NCBI RefSeq assembly: GCF_002807015.1
Contig: NZ_NIPO01000001.1
Location: forward strand, 34,888-98,887
Length of the DNA: 64,000 nucleotides
Direction of reading: 5' to 3'
From: Avrilella dinanensis
GTDB taxonomy: Bacteria; Bacteroidota; Bacteroidia; Flavobacteriales; Flavobacteriaceae
A model generated the notes under the pieces. That model was not told where the DNA came from, did not search any database, and saw nothing but the letters and a program-made list of their open reading frames with translations. Below, in pieces: positions 16,823 through 26,589 of this stretch. Within the stretch, counting starts at the first letter, position 1. Each line of letters starts with the position of its first letter. The position numbers and the translations under genes are program-made.

Positions 16823-18508
16823 ATGGCTGTAATTGACTGGATTATACTTTGTTGCACCTTACTTTTTATTGTGATTTACGGCACAATGAAAACCAAAGGA
16901 AGCAAAAATGTGGAAGAATATGTGCTTGCCAACAAACAAACGAATTGGTGGACGGTCGGGTTGTCGGTCATGGCAACGCAGGCAAGTGCGATTACGTTCT
17001 TGTCCACACCGGGGCAAGCCTATCACGACGGAATGGGATTTGTGCAGTTTTATTTCGGACTGCCATTAGCAATGATTGTGATTTGTATGGTTTTTATTCC
17101 GGTTTATCATCGACTGAAGGTTTACACGGCCTATGAGTTTCTGGAAAAGCGTTTTGACATGAAAACCAGAACATTAACAGCAGTAATTTTTCTCGTTCAA
17201 CGCAGTGTCGGTACGGGTTTGACGATTTATGCACCGGCGATTATCCTTTCATCTATCCTCAACTGGGATTTGACATGGATTACCATTGTTATTGGCGTGC
17301 TTATTATTTTTTACACTTATTTCGGCGGAACCAAAGCCCTGAATGTGACCCAAACACAACAGGCTTTTATCATCATGATGGGAATGTTCATTACTTTTTG
17401 TTTGATTATATACAAATTTCCGGACGAAATGACTTTCAACAACGCCTTAGGCGTGGCGGGAGCGAACGACAAAATGAACCTACTGAATTTTTCGACTGAC
17501 CCGGCAGAAAGATATACGATTTGGAACGGATTAACGGGCGGATTTTTCCTGATGTTGGCTTATTTTGGCACCGACCAATCTCAGGTAGGACGCTATTTGT
17601 CTGGAAAAAGTATTCGGGAAACCCAAATGGGACTTATCATGAACGGATTGCTCAAAGTGCCGATGCAGTTTTTTATTTTGCTGGTAGGTGTGATGGTTTT
17701 TATCTTTTTTCAAACCAACAAAGCTCCGCTACATTTTAATCCGGTTAATGTTTCACAAGTTGAAAACTCCGAATACAAAGAAGAATACCACCAACTGGAA
17801 AAAGAGTTGGATTACCTTTTAGATGAGAAAAAAGAGATTACATTGCTTTATACCGGGCAACTTAATCAGGGTTACGATAACCTCATTCTGGAAGAAAAAA
17901 TGATTTCGCTGAACGAACAGGAAAAAGACTTACGGCAACAAGCCGGAAATTTAATCAAACAAGCGTCGCCAAACAGCGACGTGAACGACAAAGATTATGT
18001 TTTTATCTATTTCATTTTAAATTATTTACCTAAAGGATTAATCGGCTTGTTGCTGGCAGTGATTTTCTCGGCTGCCATGTCATCATCTGCATCGGGTTTA
18101 TATGCAGTAGCATCAACTTCTGCCATTGATTTATACCAATCACATGTGAAAGGAAAATCGGAAAGTCATTACCTGAAAGCTACTAAACTGTCGGTTGTTT
18201 TCTGGGGAATCGTTTGTATTATCACAGCTTGTTTCATCAGTTTGTTTGAAAATCTAATTCAGCTGGTAAACATCATAGGGTCAATATTTTACGGAACAGT
18301 TTTAGGTGTATTCCTGATTGCGTTCTTTATTAAATTTGTTAAAGGTAAAGCCGCTTTTTGGTCGGCATTAATTACGCAAATCTCGGTTATCATCATCTAC
18401 AACTTAGACATAGTCAGCTACTTATGGCTCAATCTTGTCGGAGCACTGATGGTTATTTTACTGGCTATTGTATTACAATTGGTGTTGGGGAATGATAATA
18501 ATAAATAA
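16823..18508 (+). CDS. Sodium:solute symporter (SSS family)
   Basis: A 561-residue inner-membrane sodium symporter with about 13 helices. Recognisable SSS features are NKQTNWWTVGLSVMATQASAITFLSTPGQAY near residue 40, YLSGKSIRETQMG, and the sodium-site region IFSAAMSSSASGLYAVASTSA near 420. A hydrophilic, coiled-coil-like insert (about 310-385, rich in Glu and Lys) separates helices in the middle. This is longer than in classic PutP proteins and resembles SLC5A-like bacterial members. The solute cannot be told from sequence. It is probably cotranscribed with the microprotein upstream. Confidence 0.9.
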   Translation: MAVIDWIILCCTLLFIVIYGTMKTKGSKNVEEYVLANKQTNWWTVGLSVMATQASAITFLSTPGQAYHDGMGFVQFYFGLPLAMIVICMVFIPVYHRLKVYTAYEFLEKRFDMKTRTLTAVIFLVQRSVGTGLTIYAPAIILSSILNWDLTWITIVIGVLIIFYTYFGGTKALNVTQTQQAFIIMMGMFITFCLIIYKFPDEMTFNNALGVAGANDKMNLLNFSTDPAERYTIWNGLTGGFFLMLAYFGTDQSQVGRYLSGKSIRETQMGLIMNGLLKVPMQFFILLVGVMVFIFFQTNKAPLHFNPVNVSQVENSEYKEEYHQLEKELDYLLDEKKEITLLYTGQLNQGYDNLILEEKMISLNEQEKDLRQQAGNLIKQASPNSDVNDKDYVFIYFILNYLPKGLIGLLLAVIFSAAMSSSASGLYAVASTSAIDLYQSHVKGKSESHYLKATKLSVVFWGIVCIITACFISLFENLIQLVNIIGSIFYGTVLGVFLIAFFIKFVKGKAAFWSALITQISVIIIYNLDIVSYLWLNLVGALMVILLAIVLQLVLGNDNNK

Positions 18509-18522
18509 AGAAGACAAAGCAA

Positions 18523-19023
18523 ATGAAACAAATTTTAGAAACTAATCGACTATCATTAAGAGAACTAATCCCTGACGATGCAGCAAATTTCTACAATTTA
18601 AACTTAAACCCTAACGTCATAAAATATACAGGAAATTCGGCTTTTAAAAATGTTGAAGAAGCAAGAGAGTTTCTAAAAAATTATCAGGACTATGCACAGA
18701 ACGGTTACGGGAGACGGGCTGTAATAAAGAAAGACACAAACAAATTTATCGGTTGGTACGGATTGAAATTCGGAGAAATCGGAAACGAAACAGATATTGG
18801 ATTCCGTTTTTTTGGAGAAGAATGGAATAAAGGCTACGCAACAGAAAGTGCAATAGCTTGTATAAATTATGGTTTTGAGAAATTGAATTTAAAGCGAATA
18901 GTCGGACGAGCAATGAAAGAGAATACTGGCTCTATAAAAGTTCTCGAAAAAATTGGACTCAAGTACGAACAAAATGTTGATTTTGAAGGAAAAGAGGCAG
19001 TAATTTACAAAATTGAAAGATAA
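18523..19023 (+). CDS. RimJ/RimL-type GNAT acetyltransferase
   Basis: A 166-residue GNAT acetyltransferase that would use acetyl-CoA. LETNRLSLRELIPDDAANFYNL is the typical RimJ-like start. IGFRFFGEEWNKGYATESAIACINYGF holds the acetyl-CoA motif A region (the usual RxxGxG/A is WNKGYAT). MKENTGSIKVLEKIGLKYEQ is the motif B end. It starts 14 bases after the symporter stop. Its substrate is unknown and could be a ribosomal protein N-terminus, another protein or a small molecule. Confidence 0.88.
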   Translation: MKQILETNRLSLRELIPDDAANFYNLNLNPNVIKYTGNSAFKNVEEAREFLKNYQDYAQNGYGRRAVIKKDTNKFIGWYGLKFGEIGNETDIGFRFFGEEWNKGYATESAIACINYGFEKLNLKRIVGRAMKENTGSIKVLEKIGLKYEQNVDFEGKEAVIYKIER

Positions 19024-19071
19024 AAAATTTCTTTGTTTACCAAAAAATATCCGATTTACAGTAAAAGAAAA

Positions 19072-19353
19072 TTATATCCTCAACCCTATTGCCAACACAT
19101 CTTTATAAGCCGGATTTTTCTTAAAAAAACTAACCACGTCGGGGTTAATCGGCACTACTCGCCAACGGTTTTCTTCAGCAATATTCATGATTTCTTTTAA
19201 AAATTCTTCCACTTTTTCCTTGTTCTGGCATTTGTCGGTAATCAGCTTGGTCAAAAATATTTTTCTTTCCTGAAATGAATACTCTGCCACCAGCACATCA
19301 TCGTCACACCGATACTCAAACTGTCTTAAAAGTTCGTTATTTATTAGCTCCAT
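19072..19353 (-). CDS. Small GNAT-like protein (COG2388 type)
   Basis: A 93-residue protein resembling short single-domain GNAT acetyltransferase-like proteins. It has beta strands around ALVAEYSFQERKIFLTK-like positions, a helix KVEEFLKEIMNIAEENRWRV, then VPINPDVVSFFKKNPAYKDVL, matching the common xCPyxxxFxxxhPEyxdlv ending of that family. It is divergent to the alpha/beta hydrolase gene and convergent with the preceding GNAT gene. The family call rests on the C-terminal pattern. Confidence 0.65.
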   Translation of the reverse strand: MELINNELLRQFEYRCDDDVLVAEYSFQERKIFLTKLITDKCQNKEKVEEFLKEIMNIAEENRWRVVPINPDVVSFFKKNPAYKDVLAIGLRI

Positions 19354-19438
19354 GATTGAATTTTTAATTAAAAAACCTTACCTTTCTCTGAAGAAAATCA
19401 GACCACTAAATTACAACATTTTTTGGCACAAATCAAAT

Positions 19439-20125
19439 ATGACATCACAAAACACTAAAAATCAAAATAAAACCTCCGTTTATTTTATCCCTGGAATGGC
19501 TGCCAACACCCGGATTTTTGAACGCATACACCTCGATGAAGACTTATATCAAATTCATTATATCGAATGGCTGGAACCGATTAAAAATGAATCACTTCAC
19601 GAATACAGTCAAAGAATAAGCCGGGAAATCACAGCTGAAAATCCGGTTTTGGTCGGCGTGTCTTTTGGCGGAATTGTCGCTCAGGAAATCGCCAGAATGA
19701 TTACTGTTAAACAGGTTATTATCATATCGAGCATAAAAAACAGCCACGAGCTACCGGCTTATTTTAAGTGGGTAAACAGGACGCATTTATATAAAATTTT
19801 CCCGAATCAGCTCACATGGAAAGCACTCGACCTGTATGCTCGCATAACCCCCGATAAAAAGCTAAAAAACAGAATCAAAGCCTATGACAAATACCTGACT
19901 GTCCGCTCGAATAATTACCTGCGGTGGTGTTTGAAAACGCTTGCCCAATGGCAAAATGAAACCGAAATTGAGAATATTGTACATATACATGGAAAAAAAG
20001 ACCATATTTTTCCGTATGATTTAATAAAAAACGCTATTATTGTAGAAAATGCCGACCATGCCTTGGTTTTGACCAAAGCAACCTGGCTAAACCAGCGATT
20101 ACACCAAATTATTTTAGACCAATGA
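19439..20125 (+). CDS. Alpha/beta hydrolase
   Basis: A 228-residue soluble hydrolase. The nucleophile elbow GVSFGG carries the catalytic serine. The N-terminal strand VYFIPGMAANTRIFERI forms the oxyanion region (PGM). HIHGKKDHIFPYDLI probably has the acid, and NADHALVLTKA holds the catalytic His. The ATG at 19439 was chosen over one at 19352, because the latter adds 29 unlikely residues and overlaps the promoter space of the divergent gene. It overlaps the transglycosylase gene by 4 bases (ATGA). Confidence 0.85.
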   Translation: MTSQNTKNQNKTSVYFIPGMAANTRIFERIHLDEDLYQIHYIEWLEPIKNESLHEYSQRISREITAENPVLVGVSFGGIVAQEIARMITVKQVIIISSIKNSHELPAYFKWVNRTHLYKIFPNQLTWKALDLYARITPDKKLKNRIKAYDKYLTVRSNNYLRWCLKTLAQWQNETEIENIVHIHGKKDHIFPYDLIKNAIIVENADHALVLTKATWLNQRLHQIILDQ

Positions 20126-21015
20126 AAAAGAACATCATTAAAAAATCTGTTTATGCCGTTTCACTCATCGGAATCGGTATTTTATTTTCGCAATTCGCTA
20201 GCACCGATAACAACCGGGGCGTGGACGTAAAAAACCATGTTTTTCTCAACAAAAACCTTCATTTCAGCAATGAAACCGTTCCGGTGCATATTACCGACGT
20301 GAAAGAACGGTTGGACAGAGAAATGATTGTGAATATTAACTTTCATTCCAACACTACTTTAGTTATCAAAAGAGCCAATCGCTATTTTCCGGTTATTGAG
20401 CCGATTTTGAAAAAAAATGGTATTCCGGACGATTTTAAATATTTATGCGTAATTGAAAGCTCGCTCAGCAACGTCACTTCGCCTGCCGGTGCCAAGGGTT
20501 TCTGGCAGTTTATGCCAGCGACTGCTACCGAATACGGACTCGAAGTATCAGATACTGTAGATGAGCGTTACCACCTGATTAAAGCCACCGAAGCAGCTTG
20601 TGTTTACTTTAATAAAGCCTACGAACGTTTCGGAAATTGGACATTGGTCGCTGCAGCATTTAACCGCGGAACAACGGGCATTCAACGCCAGCTCGATTTA
20701 CAAATGGTAAATAATTACTACGATTTGTTCATCAATCAGGAAACTTCCCGCTATGTATTCCGGATTCTCGCTCTGAAAGAAATCATGAGCGACCCTGCCA
20801 AATACGGATTTAACATTCCGAAAGATGCCAGATATCCTATCATCAAAACAAAAAAAATCAGAGCTACTGAAAATATTGACAATCTTTATCAGTTTGCAAA
20901 AGACCAGGGAATTAATTATAAATTATTAAAACTGCACAACCCTTGGCTGCAATCAGATAAACTTGAGGTAACAATGGGCAAAACCTACGAAATAGAAATT
21001 CCCGAAAAGCCATAA
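20122..21015 (+). CDS. MltD-like lytic transglycosylase with LysM-like end
   Basis: A 297-residue exported murein lytic transglycosylase. An N-terminal hydrophobic signal or anchor (VYAVSLIGIGILFSQFAS) is followed by the SLT catalytic domain. DDFKYLCVIESSLSNVTSPAGAKGFWQFMPAT contains the catalytic Glu in IESS, the SPAGAKGFWQFMP motif, and AAFNRGTTGI downstream (the usual AAYNAG). The C-terminal 60 residues (IRATENIDNLYQFAKDQGIN) look like a diverged LysM module for peptidoglycan binding. It overlaps the preceding hydrolase gene by 4 bases. Confidence 0.9.
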   Translation: MKKNIIKKSVYAVSLIGIGILFSQFASTDNNRGVDVKNHVFLNKNLHFSNETVPVHITDVKERLDREMIVNINFHSNTTLVIKRANRYFPVIEPILKKNGIPDDFKYLCVIESSLSNVTSPAGAKGFWQFMPATATEYGLEVSDTVDERYHLIKATEAACVYFNKAYERFGNWTLVAAAFNRGTTGIQRQLDLQMVNNYYDLFINQETSRYVFRILALKEIMSDPAKYGFNIPKDARYPIIKTKKIRATENIDNLYQFAKDQGINYKLLKLHNPWLQSDKLEVTMGKTYEIEIPEKP

Positions 21016-21081
21016 AATGTTGATTATAAAAATCCAACTACATATCTACTACATTTGACTACATTAAGTAGAAAAATAATT

Positions 21082-21089
21082 TATATTTG
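21082..21089 (+). promoter_or_regulatory. -7 box upstream of thrS
   Basis: TATATTTG, a match to the Bacteroidota TAnnTTTG -7 element, lies 24 bases before the thrS ATG. A TTG at 21055-21057 is the nearest possible -33 box, though the 24-base spacing is long. Confidence 0.55.
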
Positions 21090-21113
21090 CACCATTAAAT
21101 AAATGCGTAAAAA

Positions 21114-23054
21114 ATGATAAACATAACTTTACCAGACGGTTCAGTAAGAGCATACGATTCAGGCATTACTGCTATTGAAGTTGCCAAAAACATCAGCGAA
21201 GGTTTAGCCCGGAATGTAATTTCGGCAAAATTCAACAACCAAACGATTGAAACGGTAACGCCTCTTACCACCGACGGTAATTTAATTTTATATACATGGA
21301 ACGACCAAGACGGAAAAAAAGCCTTCTGGCATTCGTCTGCCCACGTTCTTGCTCAGGCATTGCAGGATTTGTATCCGGGCATTAAGTTGACTATTGGTCC
21401 GGCTATAGACAACGGTTTTTATTATGATGTAGATTTCGGCGATCAGAAAATAAGTGAGCACGATTTCAAAAAAATCGAAGACCGAATGCTCGAAATTGCC
21501 CGTGAAAAACATTTGTTCAAAATGCGTTCAGTAACGAAAGCTGAGGCTTTGGCTATGTACAAAGACAACGAGTACAAAACCGAATTAATCGAGAATCTCG
21601 AAGATGGTACTATCACTTTTTGCGACCATGATAATTTTACCGATTTGTGCCGTGGAGGGCATATTCCGGATACAGGAATCATCAAAGCCGTTAAGATATT
21701 GAATGTTGCCGGGGCTTACTGGAGAGGCGATGAGAAAAACAAACAGCTCACAAGAGTTTACGGAATTTCATTTCCGAAGCAAAAAGAATTGAAGGAATAC
21801 CTCGAATTACTGGAAGAAGCTAAAAAAAGAGACCACCGTAAATTAGGAAAAGAACTCGAATTATTCCACTTTTCGCCGCGTGTAGGACAAGGATTACCTT
21901 TGTGGCTGCCAAAAGGAGCTGCATTGAGAGACCGTTTGGAACAATTCCTGAGAAAAGCTCAAAAAAAAGCAGGTTACGAGCAAGTGGTCACTCCACATAT
22001 CGGACAAAAAGAACTATACGAAACATCTGGACATTATGCCAAATACGGTAAAGATTCTTTCCAACCGATTCATACACCGGCAGAAGGCGAAGAATTTTTG
22101 CTCAAACCGATGAATTGTCCGCATCACTGTGAGATATACAACGCCAAACCTTGGTCATATAAAGACTTACCAAAACGCTATGCCGAATTTGGTACGGTTT
22201 ATCGCTATGAACAGTCCGGCGAATTGCATGGTTTAACCAGAGTACGTGGATTTACGCAAGACGATGCCCATATTTTCTGTATGCCGAATCAGTTAGACGA
22301 AGAATTCAAAAAAGTAATTGACCTTGTATTGTATGTATTCGGTTCATTAGGATTCGAAAATTTCACCGCACAGGTTTCCGTTCGTGATCCGAAAGACCCG
22401 GACAAATATATAGGTAGCACCGAAAATTGGGAAAAAGCAGAGCAAGCCATCATCAACGCCGCCAAAGACAAAGGATTGAACTATGTTATCGAAGAAGGCG
22501 AAGCCGCTTTTTATGGTCCCAAACTAGATTTCATGGTTAAAGATGCTTTAGGCAGAAGCTGGCAGTTGGGAACTATCCAGGTCGATTACAACCTTCCGGA
22601 AAGATTTGATTTGAATTATAAAGGAGCCGATGACAAACTGCATCGACCAGTTATGATTCACAGAGCACCGTTTGGTTCAATGGAAAGATTTATTGCGATT
22701 TTACTCGAGCATACTGCAGGACATTTTCCGCTTTGGCTCATGCCGGAGCAAGTTATTGTACTGTCTTTGAGTGAGAAATATGAAAAATATGCCGAAAAAG
22801 TTTTAAATTTTCTCGAAAATAACGAAATTCGCACCGTATTAGATAACCGAAATGAAACAATCGGTAAAAAAATACGGGAAGCAGAGCTGAATAAATTTCC
22901 TTATATGCTCATTATCGGGGAGGAAGAAGAAAAAAACGGCACAGTTTCTGTAAGAAAACAAGGGGTCGCCGGCAAATCAAACGAAACCATGCGTATCGAG
23001 GAATTTGCTCAAGTTATCCGAGAAGAAATAAAAAAAACAGAGATACCATTTTAA
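21114..23054 (+). CDS. thrS: Threonyl-tRNA synthetase
   Basis: A 646-residue class II synthetase that charges tRNA-Thr and edits Ser-tRNA. The N-terminal TGS domain ([20 protein letters not shown]) is followed by the editing domain with [11 protein letters not shown] and its HxxxH-type motif and [10 protein letters not shown]. The catalytic core has [10 protein letters not shown] and [34 protein letters not shown] (motif 2). Motif 3 is [25 protein letters not shown], followed by the anticodon-binding domain. It heads the thrS-infC-rpmI-rplT run. Confidence 0.98.
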   Translation: MINITLPDGSVRAYDSGITAIEVAKNISEGLARNVISAKFNNQTIETVTPLTTDGNLILYTWNDQDGKKAFWHSSAHVLAQALQDLYPGIKLTIGPAIDNGFYYDVDFGDQKISEHDFKKIEDRMLEIAREKHLFKMRSVTKAEALAMYKDNEYKTELIENLEDGTITFCDHDNFTDLCRGGHIPDTGIIKAVKILNVAGAYWRGDEKNKQLTRVYGISFPKQKELKEYLELLEEAKKRDHRKLGKELELFHFSPRVGQGLPLWLPKGAALRDRLEQFLRKAQKKAGYEQVVTPHIGQKELYETSGHYAKYGKDSFQPIHTPAEGEEFLLKPMNCPHHCEIYNAKPWSYKDLPKRYAEFGTVYRYEQSGELHGLTRVRGFTQDDAHIFCMPNQLDEEFKKVIDLVLYVFGSLGFENFTAQVSVRDPKDPDKYIGSTENWEKAEQAIINAAKDKGLNYVIEEGEAAFYGPKLDFMVKDALGRSWQLGTIQVDYNLPERFDLNYKGADDKLHRPVMIHRAPFGSMERFIAILLEHTAGHFPLWLMPEQVIVLSLSEKYEKYAEKVLNFLENNEIRTVLDNRNETIGKKIREAELNKFPYMLIIGEEEEKNGTVSVRKQGVAGKSNETMRIEEFAQVIREEIKKTEIPF

Positions 23055-23093
23055 GTTTAACCGCTTGTATATCAAGCACAAAATTGAATAACC

Positions 23094-23651
23094 ATAGCAA
23101 TATACAGTAGAAGAGGAAAAAGAAATCCTCGTGAAGAAAAGAAAGATTTGCATCGAATCAATGATGCGATCAGAATACCGGAAGTTCGCCTTGTTGGCGA
23201 TAATGTAGAGCCGGGAGTGTACAAAACCTCCAGAGCCAAAGAAATGGCTGTGGAATTAGGTTTGGATTTGGTGGAAATTTCCCCGAATGCAGTTCCTCCT
23301 GTGTGTAAAATTATCGATTACAAGAAATTTTTGTACGAACAGAAAAAACGCGAAAAAACGCTAAAAGCAAAAGCCAGTCAGGTAACTGTCAAAGAAATTC
23401 GTTTCGGTCCGAACACAGACGACCACGATTATGAATTTAAGAAAAAGAACGCGATTAAGTTTTTGAAAGACGGTTCAAAAGTAAAGGCTTATGTATTTTT
23501 CAAAGGAAGAACTATTGTTTACAAAGACAAAGGTCAAATTTTGTTATTGAAATTAGCTCAGGAAGTAGAAGAATATGGAACAGTCGAATCCATGCCGGTA
23601 ATGGAAGGAAAAAGAATGACCATGTTTATTGCTCCTAAAAAGAAAAAGTAA
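23094..23651 (+). CDS. infC: Translation initiation factor IF-3, AUA start
   Basis: IF-3 binds the 30S subunit and checks the start codon. The frame continues upstream of the TTG at 23148 and contains [25 protein letters not shown], the usual basic IF-3 N-terminus. The first stop upstream in frame is at 23085-23087. The best start is AUA at 23094, giving 186 residues. Non-AUG starts in infC are the known basis of autoregulation, since IF-3 rejects such codons. The core [22 protein letters not shown] and C-terminal [18 protein letters not shown] are clear. A small hairpin at 23063-23077 lies before the gene. Confidence 0.93.
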   Translation: MAIYSRRGKRNPREEKKDLHRINDAIRIPEVRLVGDNVEPGVYKTSRAKEMAVELGLDLVEISPNAVPPVCKIIDYKKFLYEQKKREKTLKAKASQVTVKEIRFGPNTDDHDYEFKKKNAIKFLKDGSKVKAYVFFKGRTIVYKDKGQILLLKLAQEVEEYGTVESMPVMEGKRMTMFIAPKKKK

Positions 23652-23700
23652 TACATTTGCAAAATTATTTTTAATTAGATTCTAAAAAAGTAGGAATATT

Positions 23701-23898
23701 ATGCCTAAAATGAAAACCAAATCCGGTGCCAAGAAACGTTTTAAACTAACGGGTACAGGAAAAATTAAAAGAAAACACGCTTTCAAAAGTCACATTCTGA
23801 CTAAAAAATCTAAAAAGCGTAAATTAAAACTAACTCACTCTGGATTGGTTCACCAAGCAGATGAGAAAAGCGTTAAAGAACAATTACGTTTAGTATAA
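23701..23898 (+). CDS. rpmI: 50S ribosomal protein L35
   Basis: A 65-residue, very basic protein with the L35 signature [20 protein letters not shown] and [19 protein letters not shown]. It assembles in the large ribosomal subunit. It sits between infC and rplT, the usual order, 49 bases after the infC stop. Confidence 0.98.
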   Translation: MPKMKTKSGAKKRFKLTGTGKIKRKHAFKSHILTKKSKKRKLKLTHSGLVHQADEKSVKEQLRLV

Positions 23899-23909
23899 GT
23901 TCTTAAACC

Positions 23910-23978
23910 GGTTAAACCATATTCATTAACCCTGGAGTGGGCGAAATATCGAAAGTGAGCAGTAGCTCCGCCTTACTA
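23910..23978 (+). ncRNA. Candidate structured leader of rplT
   Basis: The 97-base gap between rpmI and rplT is richer in structure than other gaps here. GGTTAA (23910-23915) pairs with TTAACC (23926-23931), and GGAG (23934-23937) can pair with CTCC (23966-23969). Leaders that let L20 regulate its own operon are known in other bacteria, and the Bacteroidales-1 motif is reported upstream of L20 genes. Whether this is that motif cannot be decided by eye. Confidence 0.35.
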
Positions 23979-23995
23979 CAAAAAAAATTAAAATT

Positions 23996-24340
23996 ATGCC
24001 AAGATCAGTAAACTCAGTTGCTTCAAGAGCACGCAGAAAAAAGATTATTAAGCAAGCAAAAGGTTACTTCGGAAGACGTAAAAACGTTTGGACAGTAGCT
24101 AAAAACGCGGTAGAAAAAGCAATGCTTTACTCTTACCGTGACAGAAAACAAAAGAAAAGAAACTTCCGCTCATTGTGGATTATGCGTATCAACGCAGGAG
24201 CTCGTTTGAACGGAATGTCTTACTCACAATTCATGGGTAAAATCAAAGCCAACAACATCGAATTGAACCGTAAGGTTTTAGCCGATTTGGCAATGAACCA
24301 CCCGGAAGCTTTCAAAGCTATCGTTGAGCAAGTAAAATAA
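23996..24340 (+). CDS. rplT: 50S ribosomal protein L20
   Basis: A 114-residue basic protein of the L20 family, which binds 23S rRNA early in assembly and in many bacteria represses its own operon. The sequence [20 protein letters not shown], then [22 protein letters not shown] and [20 protein letters not shown], is fully typical. It ends the infC-rpmI-rplT run, and a strong terminator follows. Confidence 0.98.
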   Translation: MPRSVNSVASRARRKKIIKQAKGYFGRRKNVWTVAKNAVEKAMLYSYRDRKQKKRNFRSLWIMRINAGARLNGMSYSQFMGKIKANNIELNRKVLADLAMNHPEAFKAIVEQVK

Positions 24341-24378
24341 ATCTTTTGTATAATTCAGAATCTTATTAAAAAATATAG

Positions 24379-24406
24379 AAAAGCCACCGGTTTAGGTGGC
24401 TTTTTT
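24379..24406 (+). terminator. Rho-independent terminator after rplT
   Basis: A 10-base stem AAAAGCCACC/GGTGGCTTTT with the 6-base loop GGTTTA and a following T run lies 38 bases after the rplT stop. Confidence 0.93.
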
Positions 24407-24451
24407 GTTGGTGTAATAATTCAAAGCAAGAAAACTTATTTCAAGTATTCC

Positions 24452-24482
24452 TTGTTCATCGTTGACTGAAAGATTATTTTTG
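24452..24482 (+). promoter_or_regulatory. dapD promoter
   Basis: TTG (24452-24454), a 20-base spacer and TATTTTTG (24475-24482) match the Bacteroidota -33/-7 layout. The box ends 20 bases before the dapD ATG. Confidence 0.65.
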
Positions 24483-24502
24483 CTACTAAACAGATTGAAA
24501 AA

Positions 24503-25318
24503 ATGCAAGCACTTAAAAATATTATTGAAAATGCCTGGGAAAACCGGGATTTATTACAACACGAAGAAACAAAAAAAGCTATTCGCGAAGTTATTGACCT
24601 CATTGACAATGGCAAATTGCGTACCGCCGAACCCACTTCTGCTGGCTGGCAGGTTAATGAATGGGTAAAAAAAGCGGTAGTGCTCTACTTCCCTATTCAG
24701 GAAATGCAAAGTATTGAAGTGGGTCCGTTTGAGTTTCACGATAAAATCCCATTAAAAACCGGTTATGAGCAGAAAGGTGTGAGAGTTGTACCGCATGCCA
24801 TTGCCCGATACGGTAGTTATGTATCCAAAGGCGTAATCATGATGCCATCTTATGTAAACATTGGTGCATACGTCGATGAAGGCACAATGGTCGATACGTG
24901 GGCGACGGTAGGTAGCTGTGCACAAATCGGAAAAAATGTACATTTGAGCGGCGGTGTCGGAATCGGCGGGGTTTTAGAACCTTTACAAGCCTCACCGGTA
25001 ATTATTGAAGATAATGCTTTTATCGGTTCTCGTTGCATTGTGGTTGAAGGCGTAAGAGTCGCCAAAGAAGCTGTTCTCGGTGCCAATGTTGTACTGACCG
25101 CTTCCACAAAAATCATTGACGTAACTGGCGAAAACGCCAAAGAAATCAAAGGCTACATTCCGGAACGTTCGGTAGTAATTCCGGGTTCCTATACCAAAAA
25201 ATTTCCTGCAGGCGAATTTCAGGTGCCTTGTGCGTTGATTATCGGACAGAGAAAACCATCAACCGACCTGAAAACTTCGCTCAACGATGCTTTGAGAGAA
25301 TACAACGTTTCCGTATAA
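24503..25318 (+). CDS. dapD: Tetrahydrodipicolinate N-succinyltransferase
   Basis: A 271-residue enzyme of the succinylase lysine and meso-diaminopimelate pathway, using succinyl-CoA. The left-handed beta-helix hexapeptide repeats run through GSYVSKGVIMMPSYVNIGAYVDEGTMVDTWATVGSCAQIG and HLSGGVGIGGVLEPLQA. The signature RCIVVEGVRVAKEAVLGANV is also present. The N-terminal helical domain is intact (ENAWENRDLL, EVIDLIDNGKLRTAEP). It has its own promoter and stands between two terminated units. Confidence 0.97.
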   Translation: MQALKNIIENAWENRDLLQHEETKKAIREVIDLIDNGKLRTAEPTSAGWQVNEWVKKAVVLYFPIQEMQSIEVGPFEFHDKIPLKTGYEQKGVRVVPHAIARYGSYVSKGVIMMPSYVNIGAYVDEGTMVDTWATVGSCAQIGKNVHLSGGVGIGGVLEPLQASPVIIEDNAFIGSRCIVVEGVRVAKEAVLGANVVLTASTKIIDVTGENAKEIKGYIPERSVVIPGSYTKKFPAGEFQVPCALIIGQRKPSTDLKTSLNDALREYNVSV

Positions 25319-25365
25319 TTTTAACTATTCGTGTAATCCCGTAGCTAAACATAAATTAAAGACCA

Positions 25366-26478
25366 ATGAAAATAGGTTTTGACGCGAAAAGATACTTTCA
25401 TAACCAAACCGGGCTGGGCAATTACAGCCGGGATTTAATCAGGGTTTTAAACACATATTACCCTGAGAATGAATATATTCTTTTCAATCCGAAACCAACT
25501 GAAAAATATCAGGAATATATCAAACAACACGATAATATCAAAGAAATCAATCCGACAACAAGCTGGCAGAAAAAGCTAAAAAGTTTCTGGCGGAGCTACG
25601 GTATTACCAAAGAATGTACAAAAAGAAATATCTCAGTTTATCACGGTTTATCCGGCGAAATCCCTGTTGGCATCAACAAAAAAGCTAAAACGGTTGTCAC
25701 TATTCACGATTTGATTTTTTTGAGATATCCCGAATTATATTCCTGGTTTGATGTAAAAATTCATCACAAAAAATTCAAATATGCCTGTGAGAATGCCCAT
25801 AAAATCATTGCTATCAGCGAACAAACGAAGCGGGATATTGTAGATTTTCTGAAAATCAATCCGGAAAAAATCGATGTAGTTTACCAAGGTTGTTCTCATA
25901 CTTTTAAAGAAAACTATTCTTCAGATGAATTAAACCGGATGCAACAACAATACAATCTTCCGGAAAAATTCGTCCTGAATGTTGGCACTATTGAACCCCG
26001 GAAAAATGCGTTGCAAATTGTCAAAGCCATTACAAATATTGACACAACTTTGGTTGTAATCGGCCGAAAAACTGATTATTGGAAAGAAATTGAAAAATAT
26101 GCCAAAGAAAAAAACATTACACACAAAATCAAACACTTATCCAATATTTCTCAACATGATCTAGCCATTATTTATCAACTGGCAACCGTGATGGCATATC
26201 CTTCCGTTTTTGAAGGTTTCGGTATTCCTATCATTGAGGCACTGTATTCCAAAACACCGGTTATCACCACTAATTCAGGCGTTTTTCCTGAAGCCGGCGG
26301 GCCGAATAGTATGTACATCAATCCGGAAAATGTGGAAGAAATGCAAGTTGCCTTGGAAAAACTACTTTCAGATGACAAATTACAGTTTTCCATGGCTGAA
26401 AACGGGTGGCAATATGCCCAAAAATTTAACGATGAGCGGATTGCCGACCACCTAATGAAGGTTTACCATAGCTTATAA
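25366..26478 (+). CDS. Family 4 glycosyltransferase (GT1-type C-domain)
   Basis: A 370-residue GT-B fold retaining glycosyltransferase. The N-terminal domain begins MKIGFDAKRYFHNQTGLGNYSRDLIRVL, with the glycine-rich acceptor-side loop. VVTIHDLIFLRYPELYSWFD is typical of mannosyltransferase B-like enzymes. In the C-domain NVGTIEPRKNALQIVKAI binds the nucleotide sugar and FEGFGIPIIEAL is the EX7E motif. It probably adds a hexose in capsule, O-antigen or protein glycosylation. The exact role is unknown, and it has no sugar cluster around it. Confidence 0.9.
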   Translation: MKIGFDAKRYFHNQTGLGNYSRDLIRVLNTYYPENEYILFNPKPTEKYQEYIKQHDNIKEINPTTSWQKKLKSFWRSYGITKECTKRNISVYHGLSGEIPVGINKKAKTVVTIHDLIFLRYPELYSWFDVKIHHKKFKYACENAHKIIAISEQTKRDIVDFLKINPEKIDVVYQGCSHTFKENYSSDELNRMQQQYNLPEKFVLNVGTIEPRKNALQIVKAITNIDTTLVVIGRKTDYWKEIEKYAKEKNITHKIKHLSNISQHDLAIIYQLATVMAYPSVFEGFGIPIIEALYSKTPVITTNSGVFPEAGGPNSMYINPENVEEMQVALEKLLSDDKLQFSMAENGWQYAQKFNDERIADHLMKVYHSL

Positions 26479-26556
26479 AAAACTTTTTTCCTGTTTTCAG
26501 CAAAAAAACTTTCATACTACAAAATAGATTCTTACTTTTATTTTTGAAAAGACAAT

Positions 26557-26589
26557 CTGCCATATCAGCATAAAAGGAACGGTATTTGC
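26557..26589 (+). promoter_or_regulatory. clpC promoter: GG-N10-GC element with upstream dyad
   Basis: AGGAACGGTATTTGC (26575-26589) matches the sigma-54 type GG-N10-GC pattern. Upstream is CTGCCATATCAGCA (26557-26570), related to the dyads before clpB. CATATC and GATATG arms (26561-26566, 26590-26595) flank the promoter. The clpC ATG is 36 bases downstream. A sigma-54 role is inferred. Confidence 0.5.
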
